Shown piece by piece: positions 44,694 through 53,157 of a DNA stretch of 64,000 bases (position 1 is the first letter of the stretch; the number at the start of each line of letters is the position of its first letter). The position numbers and the translations under genes were made by a program. The notes under the pieces were generated by a model. The model ran no database searches. It saw only the letters and a list, made by a program, of their open reading frames with translations, and had not been told where the DNA came from. The stretch is from Lachnospiraceae bacterium (GTDB taxonomy: Bacteria > Bacillota > Clostridia > Lachnospirales > Lachnospiraceae), in NCBI GenBank assembly GCA_017938315.1, contig JAGBBV010000032.1, positions 1-64,000 of the forward strand, written 5' to 3'.

Positions 44694-45633
44694 ATATATT
44701 TTAAAACGTATCTTGATTGCCATTCCCGTGCTGATAGGCATTACCATTATCGACTATGTCATTATGTGCATTGCAGGCAGTCCTCTGGAAATGTTACAAG
44801 GGCCCAGAGTGTCTGAGGCAGCAGTTGAGGCAAAAGCAATTGCTATGGGACTGGACCAGCCCATTTACGTGCAGTATTTTGTGTGGTTATCCCAGCTGCT
44901 TCAAGGAAATATGGGATATTCCATCCGGTCGTATCAGCCTGTAAGCAGTATGATAGCAGAGCATTTAGGACCTACATTACTCCTTATGGGTGTTTCTTTG
45001 GTGGTGAGTTTGCTAATTGCAATTCCGGCAGGAATTTACAGTGCTGTTCATCAGTATTCTAAAGGAGATTATGCAGTGGTAACTTTTTCCTTTTTGGGAA
45101 GTAGTATCCCCAGCTTTTTTTTGGCACTTTTATTAATCTATATTTTTACGGTAAAGTTAGGAGTTCTTCCATCAAGCGGTATGACAACCCTGGGATCAGA
45201 GGGAGGATTTATGGATGTGGCAAGGCATATGATTATGCCTGTACTGGTCCTTGCCTTCTCTTTGGCAGGCAGCAACATCAGATATATTAGAAGTGCGGTG
45301 CTTGAAATTTTGCAGCAGGATTATCTGCGTACTGCAAAAGCAAAGGGAATTGGCAGATTCAAAGTGATTTACAAGCATGCACTGAGAAATGCACTTGTCC
45401 CTATTGTGACGGTTATCGGTATGCAGATTCCTATGTTATTCGGCGGAGCAGTGATTATTGAGCAGGTGTTTTCCTGGCCGGGACTAGGCCTTATGACCAT
45501 GAGTGCCATCACAGCAAGAGATTATCCGGTGATTATGGGAGTATGCCTGCTTTCGGCAGTGGTTGTACTTTTAGCTAATCTGGTAACGGATATTGTGTAT
45601 GCAGTGGTGGATCCAACGATTTCGCTGGATTAG
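44686..45633 (+). CDS. Peptide ABC transporter permease (DppB/OppB)
   Basis: From the ATG at 44686 (AAGGAGG upstream), the protein has 315 residues and six transmembrane helices, starting with [20 protein letters not shown]. The LRTAKAKGIGRFKVIYKHALRNALVPIV EAA loop is typical for contact with the ATPases. Upstream in-frame codons lie within the preceding ATPase gene and are not used. It pairs with the permease that begins nine bases after its stop. Confidence 0.95.
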   Translation: MGKYILKRILIAIPVLIGITIIDYVIMCIAGSPLEMLQGPRVSEAAVEAKAIAMGLDQPIYVQYFVWLSQLLQGNMGYSIRSYQPVSSMIAEHLGPTLLLMGVSLVVSLLIAIPAGIYSAVHQYSKGDYAVVTFSFLGSSIPSFFLALLLIYIFTVKLGVLPSSGMTTLGSEGGFMDVARHMIMPVLVLAFSLAGSNIRYIRSAVLEILQQDYLRTAKAKGIGRFKVIYKHALRNALVPIVTVIGMQIPMLFGGAVIIEQVFSWPGLGLMTMSAITARDYPVIMGVCLLSAVVVLLANLVTDIVYAVVDPTISLD

Positions 45634-45642
45634 GAGAGGCAT

Positions 45643-46518
45643 ATGAAGAAAAGAAATAAAGCAGACATTACAAGTGAAAGTTATTTGCAAACGGTATTTC
45701 GCCGTTTTAAACGTCATAAACTTGCTATGGGTAGCCTGATTGTAGTTATTTTATTGGGAGGAGCTGCACTGTTTGCGCCGGTGATAGCACCGTATCATCC
45801 TGATGAAATTGTAGGTACATTCAGCGGTGCACCGAGTATGGAACACCTCCTTGGTACGGACCAAATAGGAAGGGATGTGCTCAGCAGATTATTATACGCA
45901 ACACGGATTTCCCTTTTGGTTGGTATTATGGCTACATTAATATCTACTGTAGTGGGAGTCATTCTCGGACTGATTGCAGGATATTTTGGTGGCGTGGCAG
46001 ATATGATTATTATGCGTTTTACGGATATGGTTATGTCATTTCCCTATATATTACTTGTACTTGTGGCGGCGGCTATTTTTAAACCGGGGCTTTGGAGTAT
46101 CATTTTGATTTTGGGATTTGTGGATTGGCCGGGAATAGCCAGACTGGTCCGTGGAAATGTTTTAAACTTAAGGGAAACCAATTTTATTAAAGGAAATATC
46201 GTGGCGGGTATGCCACTTAGACATATTTTGTTTTCGGAGATTTTACCGAATACGGTAGCCCCCATTTTGGTATATGCTACGTCTGTGCTGGCACTTTCCA
46301 TGCTGGATGAAGCAGCACTAAGCTTTCTCGGTATGGGTGTGCAACCACCTACCGCGAGTCTTGGAAATATGTTAAACGGGGCGGAGTCCTTAACGGTGCT
46401 TACGAAACAGCCGTGGCTCTGGATTCCCGCAGGTGTGGTGATTGTGGTGCTGGTGATGGCGATTAACTTTATCGGGGATGCGCTTAGGGATGCGCTGGAT
46501 CCCAACAGTAAGAGTTAA
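45643..46518 (+). CDS. Peptide ABC transporter permease (DppC/OppC)
   Basis: The 291-residue protein has an N-terminal helix after a basic start (FRRFKRHKLAMGSLIVVI), a conserved HLLGTDQIGRDVLSRLLYATRISL region, and the permease loop around RETNFIKGNIVAGMPLRHI. It completes the transporter. A GGAG sits before the ATG. A long inverted repeat follows the stop codon and may end or process the transcript. Confidence 0.95.
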   Translation: MKKRNKADITSESYLQTVFRRFKRHKLAMGSLIVVILLGGAALFAPVIAPYHPDEIVGTFSGAPSMEHLLGTDQIGRDVLSRLLYATRISLLVGIMATLISTVVGVILGLIAGYFGGVADMIIMRFTDMVMSFPYILLVLVAAAIFKPGLWSIILILGFVDWPGIARLVRGNVLNLRETNFIKGNIVAGMPLRHILFSEILPNTVAPILVYATSVLALSMLDEAALSFLGMGVQPPTASLGNMLNGAESLTVLTKQPWLWIPAGVVIVVLVMAINFIGDALRDALDPNSKS

Positions 46519-46521
46519 TTG

Positions 46522-46668
46522 ACGGACGCAACAGGCAAATAAAATCTCTTTGGACGCGCTCTCGCTCGGTCCAAAACGCAGCGGTACATAATGTGCTAAA
46601 GGACAGCACATAAGTACCGGCGTTTTGCAGGGTCCTACAGAGAATTTATTTTGCCTGTTGCCGGCCGT
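46522..46668. repeat. 147-bp GC-richer inverted repeat (hairpin element)
   Basis: The two arms match almost throughout: GCAACAGGCAAATAAA near 46528 with TTTATTTTGCCTGTTGC ending at 46661, CTCT with AGAG, AAAACGC with GCGTTTT, and CGGTAC..TGTGCT with AGCACA..GTACCG around an AAAGGAC loop. The left arm contains its own small hairpin (TGGAC with GTCCA). No coding capacity is seen and the sequence is more GC-rich than its surroundings. It may be a mobile repeat or an RNA processing or termination element at the end of the transporter operon. Confidence 0.8.
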
Positions 46669-46727
46669 GGGGAGGATAAGGCTAAAGTGAAGGCGGAAAG
46701 CATTGGCTAAAGGGAAAGGTGTGGATA

Positions 46728-47852
46728 ATGGAAAGTAATAAAGAATTAGATATAAGGTTGCGGGAGTATTTTGAGTGGTTTCATGCCCATCCGGAGCTTT
46801 CCTATGAGGAGTATGAGACCACAAAAAAGATAAAAGACATTCTGGATAAAGAGGGAATAGAGATAATTTCTTATGAACTCGAAACCGGTTTGGTGGCAAT
46901 TGTAAGAGGAAAAAAACAAGGACCGGTTCGGGCACTTAGATGCGATATTGATGCTTTGCCCGTTTTGGAAGAGACAGGTCTTTCTTATGCGTCTAAGAAA
47001 GAAGGGAAAATGCATGCCTGCGGGCATGATTTTCATATCGTGGCGGGAATTGGATGCGCTATTTTGTTAAATGAGAGAAAAGATGAGTTAAAAGGAACGG
47101 TAAAAATTATTTTCCAGCCGGGAGAGGAAAGTGCAAGAGGGGCACTGAAGATATTAGAGGCTGATGCTATGGAGGACGTGGAAAGAATCTGGGGATTTCA
47201 TGCAGACCCAACCAATGAGGTCGGAGTGATTGGCATCAGGGAAGGATATGTGGCGGCTGCGGCAGACAAATTTGTTGTCAGGATAAGCGGTGTGGGATGC
47301 CATGGTGCCCATCCTGATGACGGAGTGGATCCAATGCCTATAGCAGCAGGAATCATACAGGCACTTCAAACTGTTGTATCCCGGAACATCAATGCTTTTC
47401 ATCCGGCATTAATCAGCGTGACAAGGCTGGAAGCAGGACATACATGGAATGTGATTCCGGAAACGGCTTATTTAGAAGGAACTGTCCGTACAATGGATAA
47501 AGAAGACAGGGTGCTGGCTGAAAAGAGAATGCGTGAAATTGTGGAAAACACAGCAAAAGCGTACGGAGGAAAAGCAATATTTGAGTGGCATCCGGGATCC
47601 CCTGCAGTTTATAATGATGCAAAGATGGTAGAACTTGCAAAAAAGATTGCAACCTGCCGGAAGTTACAGGTGGTGCCGCAGGAACAATCCATGGGGGGTG
47701 ACGACTTTTCGTTTTATGAGGAGAGCATTCCGGGATGTTATATAAAAATAGGTACGGGGGTCGGACAGACCATTCACCAGCCCGGATTTAAGGTGGATGA
47801 AAGGGTAATATTACCTGCTTCATTATATATAGCAGAACTCATAAATAGTTAA
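46728..47852 (+). CDS. M20 family amidohydrolase
   Basis: The 374-residue protein (ATG at 46728, AAAGG upstream) belongs to the M20D/amidohydrolase group: FEWFHAHPELSYEEYETT, the metal-binding CDIDALPVLEE and MHACGHDFH motifs, FQPGEESARGA and the C-terminal MGGDDFSFY. It hydrolyses amide bonds of N-acyl amino acids or short peptides in the cytoplasm. Its location behind a peptide transporter suggests processing of the imported compounds. No signal peptide is present. Confidence 0.93.
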   Translation: MESNKELDIRLREYFEWFHAHPELSYEEYETTKKIKDILDKEGIEIISYELETGLVAIVRGKKQGPVRALRCDIDALPVLEETGLSYASKKEGKMHACGHDFHIVAGIGCAILLNERKDELKGTVKIIFQPGEESARGALKILEADAMEDVERIWGFHADPTNEVGVIGIREGYVAAAADKFVVRISGVGCHGAHPDDGVDPMPIAAGIIQALQTVVSRNINAFHPALISVTRLEAGHTWNVIPETAYLEGTVRTMDKEDRVLAEKRMREIVENTAKAYGGKAIFEWHPGSPAVYNDAKMVELAKKIATCRKLQVVPQEQSMGGDDFSFYEESIPGCYIKIGTGVGQTIHQPGFKVDERVILPASLYIAELINS

Positions 47853-47861
47853 CCGTGCACC

Positions 47862-47898
47862 TTGAGTTTCTGCCGGGAAAATGATACCATAGGTATCA
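47862..47898 (+). promoter_or_regulatory. Xylanase promoter with overlapping palindromic operator
   Basis: TTGAGT (47862-47867), 17 bp, TACCAT (47885-47890). A perfect palindrome TGATACC-ATA-GGTATCA at 47882-47898 covers the -10 box and likely transcription start, as expected for a repressor site. The start codon follows 33 bp later with a GGGAGG site. Confidence 0.55.
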
Positions 47899-47930
47899 AA
47901 GTATTTTATAATTTTTGGGAGGAAAATTAT

Positions 47931-50900
47931 ATGTTAAAAAGAACAACAGCGTTTTTTCTGGCATTGCTTTTATTCATTGGAAGCTTTTCAGTTTCATCCA
48001 TAGAAGCACATGCAGAAGGCGTAGACAAAACTTACACGTTTAACGATGTTGCAGTGGCAACAGGCTGGGGTGTGACATCCAGTGTTTCTTCAGACGGAGA
48101 ACTTGATATTACCTTTGAGGGACAATATCAGTCACAGTTTTATAATATTCCCAGTGAAATTGATGTGACGACAATCAGTAAAGTAACCTTCGATGTATCT
48201 GAAGGAAATGCAGCTGACTTGGCATTTAAGCTGCACACACAGGCTGATTTTGATTCTACTAATAAAGAGGGAACACCGGTTTCCTATGGTAATCCGGAAA
48301 TTATTCCCACCGCCGGTGCGGAAGTGAAGTATTTTTCCATTATGTCATTAAACAGTGGCACTACAAAGGCAAAGGTTAAGAGCGTTACTTTTTCTTTGAC
48401 AGCTGATATCAGTGATGAACCGGTTACCTTTACTTCTGAAGTAAATGATTCTTATGGCGAAAATATCATTATCAACGGAAACTTTGATACGGATGATTTC
48501 TCCGCATGGGATGTAGAACAGGGTGAAGCAACTTTTTCCACAGCGGTAAGCGATACACCGATTGTAAATGATGTTACTACTTATGCAGTTATTAATAACA
48601 GAACAAAGCCTTCTGACTGTTTTGCACAGGACATTACAGCTGTAGTAGAAAATGGTCATACATATGCATATGAATTTTATGCAATGCTTTCCGATGACTA
48701 TGAAGGTGCACCTGCAAACCAGAGACAGGTAGACTTTGCACCTTATGTAGTAAGTGACGGCAATACCACTTACCTTGGTTCTTATTCTGCAGAACTTACA
48801 GGTTCTTGTAGTCAGCAGCTTACACCCGGTAAATGGACAAAGTTTGAAGGAAAGTTTAAAGTGGCAGCTGCAGGAAGCATGGATAAAGTAGTAATCCGTC
48901 TTCTTGAGCAGGGAACAGACTATGGCTCAGGCGTATGCGTTTTAGGTGAATACTATGTAACCGGTGTGTCTTTGAGAGATATGAACCTGGCAACTGCATC
49001 TATTGAAAAAGGCGTTCCCAACTTAAAAGATACTTTTACGGCAGATTTTGGTGATGATGTCATTGCCGGTGTATCCATTGTTGGTTCCGAAATTAATGAT
49101 AAGCCTTTGATGGATTTGGTAACCAAGCATTTTAACAGTGTAACACTTGGTAACGAATTAAAGCCGGATGCACTGTTTGGATACAGTAACGGTACCTGTC
49201 CCGGAACAACAACAGATACTTTAAACGGAGAAACCATTGAAGTTCCTGTACTTGATTATTCCCGTGCAGAGGCAATTTTAGATTACATTGTAAAATGGAA
49301 TGAAGAAAATCCGGATGATCAGATTTCTGTCCGCGGTCATGTGCTTGTATGGCATTCCCAGACACCGGAATGGTTCTTCCATGAAGATTATGATAAGACA
49401 AAAGACTATGTTTCTCCGGAAGAAATGAATAAGCGTCTTGAATGGTATATTAAGACAGTGCTTACTCATTTTACAGGTGAAGGCAGCAAATATGAAGGTC
49501 TGTTCTATGGTTGGGATGTTGTAAATGAAGCTGTCAGCGACAGTACAGGAACCTACCGTAGTGATGTAGAAGGAGGAAGTGACAGCCTTACAGATGATAC
49601 TCATGGCTCCAAATCAAGCTGGTGGAAAGTATATCAGAGCAATGAATTCATTATCAATGCATTCCGCTATGCAAACAAATATGCTCCTGCTGATGTAGAA
49701 CTTTATTATAATGATTACAACGACAGTACACCCTCCAAGGTGGGTCCTATCGTAGAATTATTGAAGGCGGTTAAGGAAGCGGAAGGAACCAGAATTGATG
49801 CTATGGGTATGCAGGCCCATCACAATATTGATTCACCTACCATGGAACAGATGGAAGATGCAGCAAGACAATATGCGGCAGTGGTAGGCAAAATTCAGTT
49901 GACAGAGCTTGATATTAAGGCAAGCAACACCTTTGACGGAACAGAAGCAACCTTAAAGGATGAATATAATAAGCAGGCATACCGTTATAAAGAAATCTAT
50001 GAATCCTTGAAAAAATTACAGAGTGAAGGCGTAGAAGTAGGCGGCATGATTGTTTGGGGTGCTATCGATGGCAACTCCTGGCTGCAGTCTAATGCAAGCG
50101 TAGGAGGAGGCGCAGACGGAACCCAGACACAGTGTCCTTTATTGTTTGATGACAACTATAAAGTAAAACCTGCTTTCTGGGGCATTGTGGATCCCAGCAA
50201 GCTGGAACCTGCAACACAGAAGATTTCTATGAGCATGGCAGAAAAAGATGCTTATGAAGGAAATCCTTCTTATAGCTTTGGCAATGATACAACAGAAGTA
50301 ACCTTTACACCGATCTGGAACAGTGCAGAACTTCAAATCCGGGCTGATGTTAAGGATGCTACAAATGATGCAGAAGATGCCGTAACCTTCTATGTAGATA
50401 TTAATAACAGTAAGACTGCAGGCATCACAGCGAAGATTGTGACAGTAGCCCGCAGTGAAGGAACGGAAACAGATGGCGGATATCAGGTGACAGCCACAAT
50501 TCCCAGAGATGGACTTGTAATCGGTAAAGTAATCGGTTTTGATATGATTGTTACTGACGGTGCAAATAAACTGGCATTTAATGATACTACTTTAAGTGCT
50601 GATAACAGTACAAAATATTATGCAGAAGCAATTTTAAAACCTTTCGTGTCAATTCCAAAAGGAACCGTTACAGTTGACGGTGAACTCGATGAGGCATGGA
50701 GCAAGGCGGCGAATGTTCCCCTTACCATTAATTTGGGTTCAGAAGTATCTTCCGAATTTAAATTGCTTTGGGATGAAGAAAACCTTTATGTTTATGCAAC
50801 AGTAGAGGATGCTGTACTTAATAAACAAAATGAAGAAGTTCATCAGCAGGATTCCATAGAAGTATTTATCGACGAGTTAAATACGAAGAATTCCGCATAC

Positions 50901-51440
50901 GGACCTGAAAATAAACAGTACAGAATCAACTTCGATAATGAGCACTCCTTTAATGGTGAGAAGTGCCTGGAAGAAAATGAGGTAACCTTTGCTAAGACAA
51001 CGGACACCGGATATGTGGTAGAAGCGGCATTTAAGTGGACAGAGCTTACGCCAGCAGCAGATACATTAATTGGTTTGGAACTTCAAGTAAATGACGCATC
51101 CGCAGCAGGAACTCGTAGCGGTACTTTGAGCTGGTATGATGAAAGCGGAAGCGGATGGAGCAATCCTTCTGTACTTGGTGTGGCAAGATTAGTAAACGAA
51201 CTGCCTGCGGCAGCAGCAACAGATGATGTGGCTAAAGCACCTGCAGAGGATACACCTGCATCCGGAGAGGCAGAGGAGAGTGACAGCAATGCAGCAGGAC
51301 CTGTTGCGGCGGTTCTGTTATGTAGTTTGGGTGCAGCAGCAATTGTAGCGCAGAGAAAGAAAAAAGGAAATTCTGATGAAACAGAGGAAAACGATGAAAA
51401 GTCAGAAGAAATAAAAGAAGAAACAAAGTCTGAAGAATAA
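47931..51440 (+). CDS. Multidomain, membrane-anchored GH10 endo-1,4-beta-xylanase
   Basis: From the ATG at 47931 the protein has 1169 residues. In order: signal peptide (1-28), a carbohydrate-binding-like beta domain (about 35-165), a CBM22-like domain (about 175-345), the GH10 barrel (about 355-760), two CBM9-like domains (about 770-905 and 910-1080), an Ala/Glu/Asp linker, one transmembrane helix (about 1115-1132) followed by RKKK, and an acidic tail. The GH10 acid/base is glutamate 533 in DVVNEAVSD and the nucleophile glutamate 659 in QLTELDIKAS; VLVWHSQTPEWF is present. There is no LPXTG, so the helix anchors it. It cleaves xylan outside the cell. Confidence 0.95.
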   Translation: MLKRTTAFFLALLLFIGSFSVSSIEAHAEGVDKTYTFNDVAVATGWGVTSSVSSDGELDITFEGQYQSQFYNIPSEIDVTTISKVTFDVSEGNAADLAFKLHTQADFDSTNKEGTPVSYGNPEIIPTAGAEVKYFSIMSLNSGTTKAKVKSVTFSLTADISDEPVTFTSEVNDSYGENIIINGNFDTDDFSAWDVEQGEATFSTAVSDTPIVNDVTTYAVINNRTKPSDCFAQDITAVVENGHTYAYEFYAMLSDDYEGAPANQRQVDFAPYVVSDGNTTYLGSYSAELTGSCSQQLTPGKWTKFEGKFKVAAAGSMDKVVIRLLEQGTDYGSGVCVLGEYYVTGVSLRDMNLATASIEKGVPNLKDTFTADFGDDVIAGVSIVGSEINDKPLMDLVTKHFNSVTLGNELKPDALFGYSNGTCPGTTTDTLNGETIEVPVLDYSRAEAILDYIVKWNEENPDDQISVRGHVLVWHSQTPEWFFHEDYDKTKDYVSPEEMNKRLEWYIKTVLTHFTGEGSKYEGLFYGWDVVNEAVSDSTGTYRSDVEGGSDSLTDDTHGSKSSWWKVYQSNEFIINAFRYANKYAPADVELYYNDYNDSTPSKVGPIVELLKAVKEAEGTRIDAMGMQAHHNIDSPTMEQMEDAARQYAAVVGKIQLTELDIKASNTFDGTEATLKDEYNKQAYRYKEIYESLKKLQSEGVEVGGMIVWGAIDGNSWLQSNASVGGGADGTQTQCPLLFDDNYKVKPAFWGIVDPSKLEPATQKISMSMAEKDAYEGNPSYSFGNDTTEVTFTPIWNSAELQIRADVKDATNDAEDAVTFYVDINNSKTAGITAKIVTVARSEGTETDGGYQVTATIPRDGLVIGKVIGFDMIVTDGANKLAFNDTTLSADNSTKYYAEAILKPFVSIPKGTVTVDGELDEAWSKAANVPLTINLGSEVSSEFKLLWDEENLYVYATVEDAVLNKQNEEVHQQDSIEVFIDELNTKNSAYGPENKQYRINFDNEHSFNGEKCLEENEVTFAKTTDTGYVVEAAFKWTELTPAADTLIGLELQVNDASAAGTRSGTLSWYDESGSGWSNPSVLGVARLVNELPAAAATDDVAKAPAEDTPASGEAEESDSNAAGPVAAVLLCSLGAAAIVAQRKKKGNSDETEENDEKSEEIKEETKSEE

Positions 51441-51450
51441 CTAAAAAATA

Positions 51451-51480
51451 GGAGTGTCGCATTGCGGCACTCCGTTTTTA
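51451..51480 (+). terminator. Intrinsic terminator after the xylanase gene
   Basis: GGAGTGTCGC pairs with GCGGCACTCC around an ATT loop and is followed by GTTTTTA. Confidence 0.9.
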
Positions 51481-51481
51481 T

Positions 51482-52936
51482 TTATTTCTCACTCATTTGA
51501 TCCAACAAATCAATTTTAATATCATACAGTTTCTTGGATAAATCGACATACACCTTATGAGGATTTACAAAACGTTTTGTTTCATCCCAAAGGGTATCTT
51601 TTTCTTTTATGCAATATTTCCTGATATCCATTACCTTAGGAGATTCATAGACGCACTTTCCTTTTTGGAAAATAGGAACAAGCAATTCCCTAAGTGCATA
51701 AGAACCGGCAGGGAGCTTTGTCTTTTTCCAAGGTTCAATGGGGTCAAAAAGAAGAAGCGGTTCGCTCTCATCAAAGGACTCTCCTACCAGGCAAATTAAA
51801 TCGGCTTTAATCTTGCCGGTTTCTTTGTCATAAACACGATAAATGGTTTTGTTTCCCGGGTTAGTAACTTTTTCAGAGTTTTCAGAAAGTTTAATTTTGG
51901 GAATAAAGTTTCCATTTTCATCCATAATCGCGGCAAGCTTATAAACACCGCCGAAAGCAGGATTATCTTTGGCAGTAATCAGGTTAGTGCCCACGCCCCA
52001 AGATGTAATGGCAGCTCCTTGTGCCTTCAATGTTTCAATTAAGTATTCATCAAGGTCATTGGATGCAGAGATAACAGCGTCAGTAAAGCCTGCCTCGTCA
52101 AGCATTTTACGTGCTTTTTTGGACAGATAAGCAAGGTCACCGCTGTCTAAGCGGATTCCGTAGAAGGTAAGAGGAATGCCCGCTTCTCTCATTTCGGTAA
52201 ATACCTTAATGGCATTTGGGACACCGGATTTTAGCGTATCGTAAGTATCTACCAGCAAAATGCAGGCAGAAGGATACATTTCAGCATAAGTTTTAAAGGC
52301 AGTATATTCATCCGGAAAACTCATAATCCAGCTGTGTGCATGGGTTCCTTTTACAGGAACATCGAAAAGCTGACCGCAGAGAACATTGGAAGTTCCAATA
52401 CATCCACCAATCATAGCAGCTCTGGCACCGTAAATACCGGCGTCGGGACCTTGCGCACGGCGGAGTCCAAATTCCATAATGCCGTCGCCTTTGGCAGCAT
52501 AACAAACTCTTGCAGCTTTTGTGGCAATCAGGCTCTGATGGTTAATAATATTTAAAATTGCAGTTTCAATAAGCTGAGCCTCCATAATGGGAGCAATCAC
52601 CTTAACAAGAGGTTCTCTTGGAAAAACAACGGTTCCTTCAGGAATGGCGTAAATATCACCGGAGAATTTGAAATTGGCAAGGTAATCAAGGAAATCCGAT
52701 TCAAATATGCCTAAGCCTTTCAAATATTCAATATCCTCTTTTGAAAAATGTAATTCCTTAATATATTTAATTAACTGTTCCAACCCTGCTGTGACGGAAT
52801 AGCCTCCGTCGCAAGGATTGTTTCTATAAAATGCATCAAAAATAACCGTTTCATTGCGGTCTTTGTGTTTGAAATAACCCTGCATCATGGTAAGTTCATA
52901 CAAATCCGTAAGCAGAGTTAGATTTTGTCTGTCCAT
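51482..52936 (-). CDS. pncB: Nicotinate phosphoribosyltransferase
   Basis: The 484-residue protein is of the Firmicutes type, with LLTDLYELTMMQGYF at the N-terminus, RRAQGPDAGIYGARAAMIGG, GTHAHSWIMSFPDE, the phosphate-binding region RLDSGDLAYLSKKAR, and WGVGTNLITA. It condenses nicotinate with PRPP (stimulated by ATP) to nicotinate mononucleotide, salvaging the NAD precursor. An AAAAAGGAGAA site lies before the start. An inverted repeat overlaps its promoter and suggests repression by a niacin-responsive regulator. Confidence 0.96.
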   Translation of the reverse strand: MDRQNLTLLTDLYELTMMQGYFKHKDRNETVIFDAFYRNNPCDGGYSVTAGLEQLIKYIKELHFSKEDIEYLKGLGIFESDFLDYLANFKFSGDIYAIPEGTVVFPREPLVKVIAPIMEAQLIETAILNIINHQSLIATKAARVCYAAKGDGIMEFGLRRAQGPDAGIYGARAAMIGGCIGTSNVLCGQLFDVPVKGTHAHSWIMSFPDEYTAFKTYAEMYPSACILLVDTYDTLKSGVPNAIKVFTEMREAGIPLTFYGIRLDSGDLAYLSKKARKMLDEAGFTDAVISASNDLDEYLIETLKAQGAAITSWGVGTNLITAKDNPAFGGVYKLAAIMDENGNFIPKIKLSENSEKVTNPGNKTIYRVYDKETGKIKADLICLVGESFDESEPLLLFDPIEPWKKTKLPAGSYALRELLVPIFQKGKCVYESPKVMDIRKYCIKEKDTLWDETKRFVNPHKVYVDLSKKLYDIKIDLLDQMSEK

Positions 52937-52953
52937 GGGAATTCTCCTTTTTA

Positions 52954-52998
52954 AGGTGTTTTTCTAACTAATATACACCTAATTATTTCCACTGACAA
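52954..52998 (-). promoter_or_regulatory. pncB promoter with inverted repeat
   Basis: On the reverse strand TTGTCA (52998-52993) and TATATT (52975-52970) are spaced by 17 bp. An inverted repeat AGGTGT (52954-52959) and ACACCT (52975-52980) with 15 bases between flanks the start region and touches the -10 box. The half-site is like that of niacin-dependent NiaR repressors as I recall it; that identification is tentative. Confidence 0.55.
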
Positions 52999-53018
52999 GA
53001 CAAGGAAATCAAAGTATT

Positions 53019-53138
53019 TTATTTTTGCCCTGCTTTACTGAGAATATAGATCACCAGCATAATCAGTAAAATAGAAACGAAAATACCCAGCATCCCCTGG
53101 CCCATAATTTTTAACGCGATCAAAAAATTTTCTGTCAT
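53019..53138 (-). CDS. 39-residue membrane peptide downstream of the decarboxylase beta subunit (OadG-like)
   Basis: The frame starts at an ATG at 53138 with GGGAGGG eight bases upstream and encodes MTENFLIALKIMGQGMLGIF and VSILLIMLVIYILSKAGQK. It is a single hydrophobic helix with short ends, resembling only the N-terminal helix of OadG/MmdD-type subunits, which hold the carboxyltransferase on the beta subunit. It begins 19 bases after the beta-subunit stop. The C-terminal part of normal gamma subunits (the hydrophilic, alpha-binding part) is missing. Confidence 0.75.
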   Translation of the reverse strand: MTENFLIALKIMGQGMLGIFVSILLIMLVIYILSKAGQK

Positions 53139-53157
53139 GGCACATACCCTCCCTGCT

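Noticed and set aside
46390-46935. Reverse-strand open frame of 181 residues over the inverted repeat
   Set aside because: It spans the ends of two real forward genes and the palindrome; frames through palindromes are often open by symmetry.
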